This document shows, piece by piece, positions 5,648 through 6,997 of a DNA stretch of 6,997 bases. This DNA is from an uncultured Bacteroidales bacterium (GTDB lineage Bacteria > Bacteroidota > Bacteroidia > Bacteroidales > Bacteroidaceae). A program made the translations under genes and the position numbers. Below the pieces are notes generated by a model. That model was not told the DNA's origin. It saw only the letters and a program-made list of their open reading frames with translations, and ran no database searches. The stretch spans positions 1 through 6,997 of the forward strand of contig CALKIW010000137.1 of the NCBI GenBank assembly GCA_937995875.1. The letters run 5' to 3'. The number at the start of each line of letters is the position of its first letter. Position 1 is the stretch's first letter.

Positions 5648-6358
5648 ATGGCAAGATTTAAGAGAATATTGTTGAAGCTCTCCGGAGAGAGTCTCATGGG
5701 TAATCAGGGCTACGGCATCGATGCCGACCGATTGAGTGATTATGCTCGCCAGATCAAGGAGATCCGCGATATGGGGGTGCAGATTGGTATTGTTATTGGC
5801 GGTGGCAACATCTTTCGTGGATTGAGTGGGAGCCAGAAGGGTTTCGACCGCGTGAAGGGTGATCAGATGGGGATGTGCGCTACGGTCATCAATTCGCTGG
5901 CCCTCAGCTCAGCATTGGGAGCCATCGGAGTGAAAAACAAGGTGATGACGGCCATCCGTATGGAGCCTATCGGCGAGTTTTATAACAAGTGGAACGCCAT
6001 CGAGGCGATGGAAAACGGCAAGGTTTGCATCTTCTCGGCCGGTACGGGCAATCCGTATTTCACCACTGATACGGGCAGTTCGCTTCGCGGCATCGAGATT
6101 GAGGCTGATGTGATGCTCAAGGGTACCCGTGTGGATGGCGTGTACACCGCCGACCCGGAGAAGGATCCTTCTGCCACCAAATATTCCGAAATCACCTACA
6201 AGGAAGTGTTGGAACAAGGCCTGAAGGTGATGGACCTCACCGCCATTTGCATGTGTCAGGACAACAACCTGCCCATCTATGTGTTTAATATGGACGTTGT
6301 GGGCAATCTCAAGAAGGTGATTGCCGGTGAGGATATTGGGACGCTGGTACACAATTGA
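5648..6358 (+). CDS. pyrH: Uridylate kinase (UMP kinase)
   Basis: PyrH phosphorylates UMP to UDP with ATP, the committed step towards UTP and CTP, and belongs to the amino-acid kinase fold. The 236-aa protein shows KLSGESL (10-16), the glycine loop IGGGNIFRG (50-58), DQMGM (72-76), the UMP-site segment GTGNPYFTTD (132-141), KGTRVDGVYTADP (158-170), MDLTAICMC (195-203) and the C-terminal GTLV (231-234). Length matches the family. The ATG at 5648 gives the usual N-terminus MARFKRILLKLSGES; an upstream in-frame ATG at 5567 would add 27 residues without family character. The 99-bp gap after birA contains no good TAnnTTTG box and becomes A/T-rich just before the ATG, so read-through from birA or a non-consensus promoter is possible. 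The frr gene, often next to pyrH, is absent downstream; the repeat region starts right after the stop. Confidence 0.97.
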   Translation: MARFKRILLKLSGESLMGNQGYGIDADRLSDYARQIKEIRDMGVQIGIVIGGGNIFRGLSGSQKGFDRVKGDQMGMCATVINSLALSSALGAIGVKNKVMTAIRMEPIGEFYNKWNAIEAMENGKVCIFSAGTGNPYFTTDTGSSLRGIEIEADVMLKGTRVDGVYTADPEKDPSATKYSEITYKEVLEQGLKVMDLTAICMCQDNNLPIYVFNMDVVGNLKKVIAGEDIGTLVHN

Positions 6359-6545
6359 ATAATTCATAATGCACAATTATTCGCAAGCTCATCAACTCGT
6401 CATAATTCATAATTAGGCTAACGCGTTGGCAATTCGTAATTATTCGCAAGCCCTTTTTAATTCACAATTCACAATTATTCGCAAGCTCATCAACTCGTCA
6501 TAATTCATAATTTGGCTGCGCGGTGGCCATTCATAATTGGTGCTG
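6359..6545. repeat. Modular repeat block after pyrH, same family as the left edge
   Basis: The block mixes AATTCATAATT-type heptamers, three copies of aattattcgcaagc (6375-6388, 6438-6451, 6473-6486) and GC-rich cores. The core ggctgcgcggtgg at 6514-6526 is the exact reverse complement of 8-20. A degenerate version, ggctaacgcgttgg, follows 6415. The CACAATT motif of the block also overlaps the last pyrH codons (6350-6356). No coding potential is visible. Confidence 0.88.
6372..6512 (+). repeat. 43-bp perfect direct repeat, 98-bp period
   Basis: Positions 6372-6414 and 6470-6512 are identical over 43 bp, starting cacaattattcgcaagctc and ending cataattcataatt. Both copies are followed by the GC-rich ggct core, so each repeat is one module pair. 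Perfect identity suggests recent duplication or gene conversion. Confidence 0.9.
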
Positions 6546-6562
6546 CGGTATTCCTGAATGAA

Positions 6563-6707
6563 GTTTTTGAAAAATTAGAAACAGCCAATTATATGAACAA
6601 ATGGGCCTCTCAATTTTGTGTATTTAAAAATAAGTTTGCCTTCGTGCGAAATACGCAAAAATTGAGATGGTTTGTAAATGCTTGACCGTCAGTGTTTTTG
6701 AAAAATT
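6563..6707 (+). repeat. 14-bp direct repeat GTTTTTGAAAAATT flanking an inverted repeat
   Basis: Identical copies lie at 6563-6576 and 6694-6707. Just inside or across them, gccaatt (6584-6590) and aattggc (6704-6710) form an outer inverted pair. The larger inverted repeat at 6608-6667 lies between the copies. Confidence 0.7.
6608..6667. repeat. Imperfect inverted repeat with 18-19 bp arms
   Basis: The left arm 6608-6625 (tctcaattttgtgtattt) and right arm 6649-6667 (aaatacgcaaaaattgaga) are complementary except for one extra base and one mismatch that would be a G-U pair in RNA. The loop is 23 nt and contains the small palindrome ttcgtgcgaa overlapping its right end. Confidence 0.75.
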
Positions 6708-6767
6708 GGCCTTTGTTCTCCTATTTTTCCGCCTGCGATTGAGTATCTAACGGCATAACGAGAAGGG

Positions 6768-6854
6768 CGTAACCGCATTGTGATAGAGGCTCTTCCGCGC
6801 TGTCGGTAAGGCCTAACCATGCTATGAGAAGGCTCCAATCACAGCAACCTTACG
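6768..6854. repeat. Weak interrupted inverted repeat around an inner palindrome
   Basis: cgtaa (6768-6772) and tgtgat (6779-6784) are mirrored by atcaca (6838-6843) and ttacg (6850-6854), with 6-nt unpaired stretches on both sides. The near-palindrome ggtaaggcctaacc (6805-6818) lies at the same centre to within half a base. Confidence 0.45.
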
Positions 6855-6983
6855 ATTTTTGAGAATGCGCGGAATGTTTTTGACGAAAAAACATAGCCCT
6901 TTTTGTGCTGGATGACTCGAAAATAATGACCCCAAAAAAGGTAAGAAAATTTTATAAAGTGTAGAACGAAGAATATAAATAAG

Positions 6984-6997
6984 TGAAGAATGAAGAG
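6984..6997 (+). repeat. Start of a TGAAGA(A/G) heptamer array cut by the window edge
   Basis: Two consecutive heptamers, tgaagaa and tgaagag, end the window, with a related gaagaat at 6969-6975. They differ in sequence from the aattatg heptamers at the left edge but share the 7-bp period. Two copies are few, so the call is tentative. Confidence 0.4.

Larger units (their letters stand above)
6546..6997. other. Gene-free AT-rich stretch at the right end
   Basis: I find no convincing coding frame on either strand across these 452 bp. The stretch contains an imperfect inverted repeat at 6608-6667, a 14-bp direct repeat, a weaker imperfect inverted repeat centred near 6811, a small hairpin at 6874-6894 (atgttttt, loop gacga, aaaaacat) and the start of a heptamer array at the edge. 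One isolated TAnnTTTG match (6631-6638) lacks a correctly spaced -33 box. It may be a decayed or non-autonomous repeat element, or a long regulatory region for a gene beyond the window. Confidence 0.6.

Noticed and set aside
5909..6376. 155-codon minus-strand open frame opposite pyrH, starting in the repeat.
   Set aside because: It is a shadow of a strongly conserved kinase gene and has no promoter or family features.
6359..6545. CRISPR array.
   Set aside because: The repeats are AT-rich, modular and unevenly spaced, the intervening DNA is itself repeat-derived, and no cas gene is present.
6631..6638. Promoter at TAAGTTTG.
   Set aside because: The nearest upstream TTTG is only 12 bp away instead of about 19-21, and the site lies in the loop of an inverted repeat with no gene following.
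6874..6910. Intrinsic terminator at the atgttttt/aaaaacat hairpin.
   Set aside because: The stem is almost all A-T, the T-run is separated from it by several bases, and it lies over 500 bp from the pyrH stop.

Overview
The window reads as ordinary chromosome from a Bacteroidales bacterium, most likely Prevotella or a close relative. This rests on recall of family sequences and on three sequence signs. Promoters fit the Bacteroidetes pattern (TTTG, about 19-20 bp, TAnnTTTG) rather than -35/-10 boxes. Start codons lack Shine-Dalgarno sequences and sit behind A/T-rich leaders. The gene ends carry AT-rich heptamer arrays. The genus is inference; the phylum is fairly secure.

Layout. Bases 1-100 are a repeat array that runs into the stop codon of a minus-strand AI-2E-type membrane protein (92-1168). 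Upstream of it on the same strand is thymidine kinase tdk (1232-1855). A 137-bp divergent region holds back-to-back promoters around an AT-rich palindrome. It separates tdk from the plus-strand pair rsmI (1993-2700) and a coiled-coil lipoprotein (2703-3560), whose ORFs lie 2 nt apart. A 146-bp convergent gap (3561-3706) holds a long hairpin and a degenerate 9-bp tandem repeat. Then comes minus-strand tadA (3707-4162). Overlapping divergent promoters lead to the plus-strand genes yraN (4333-4716) and birA (4691-5548, overlapping yraN by 26 nt), followed by pyrH (5648-6358). The last 639 bp (6359-6997) contain no gene I can support. They hold a second copy of the left-edge repeat family, two imperfect inverted repeats, a 14-bp direct repeat and the start of another heptamer array.

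How the genes fit together. Most are housekeeping functions. Tdk (thymidine salvage) and PyrH (UMP to UDP) are nucleotide kinases. RsmI (16S rRNA ribose methylation) and TadA (tRNA-Arg wobble inosine) act in decoding. BirA attaches biotin to carboxylases. YraN is a conserved nuclease-fold protein of unsettled role. The AI-2E-type protein and the lipoprotein act at the envelope and have no assigned substrate here. I see no rRNA, tRNA, CRISPR array, phage gene or transposase.

No new multi-gene system is evident. The most unusual material is non-coding: a modular repeat family placed immediately after the stop codons of two genes at opposite ends of the window, in the same orientation relative to each gene, and a structured gene-free stretch at 6559-6854.
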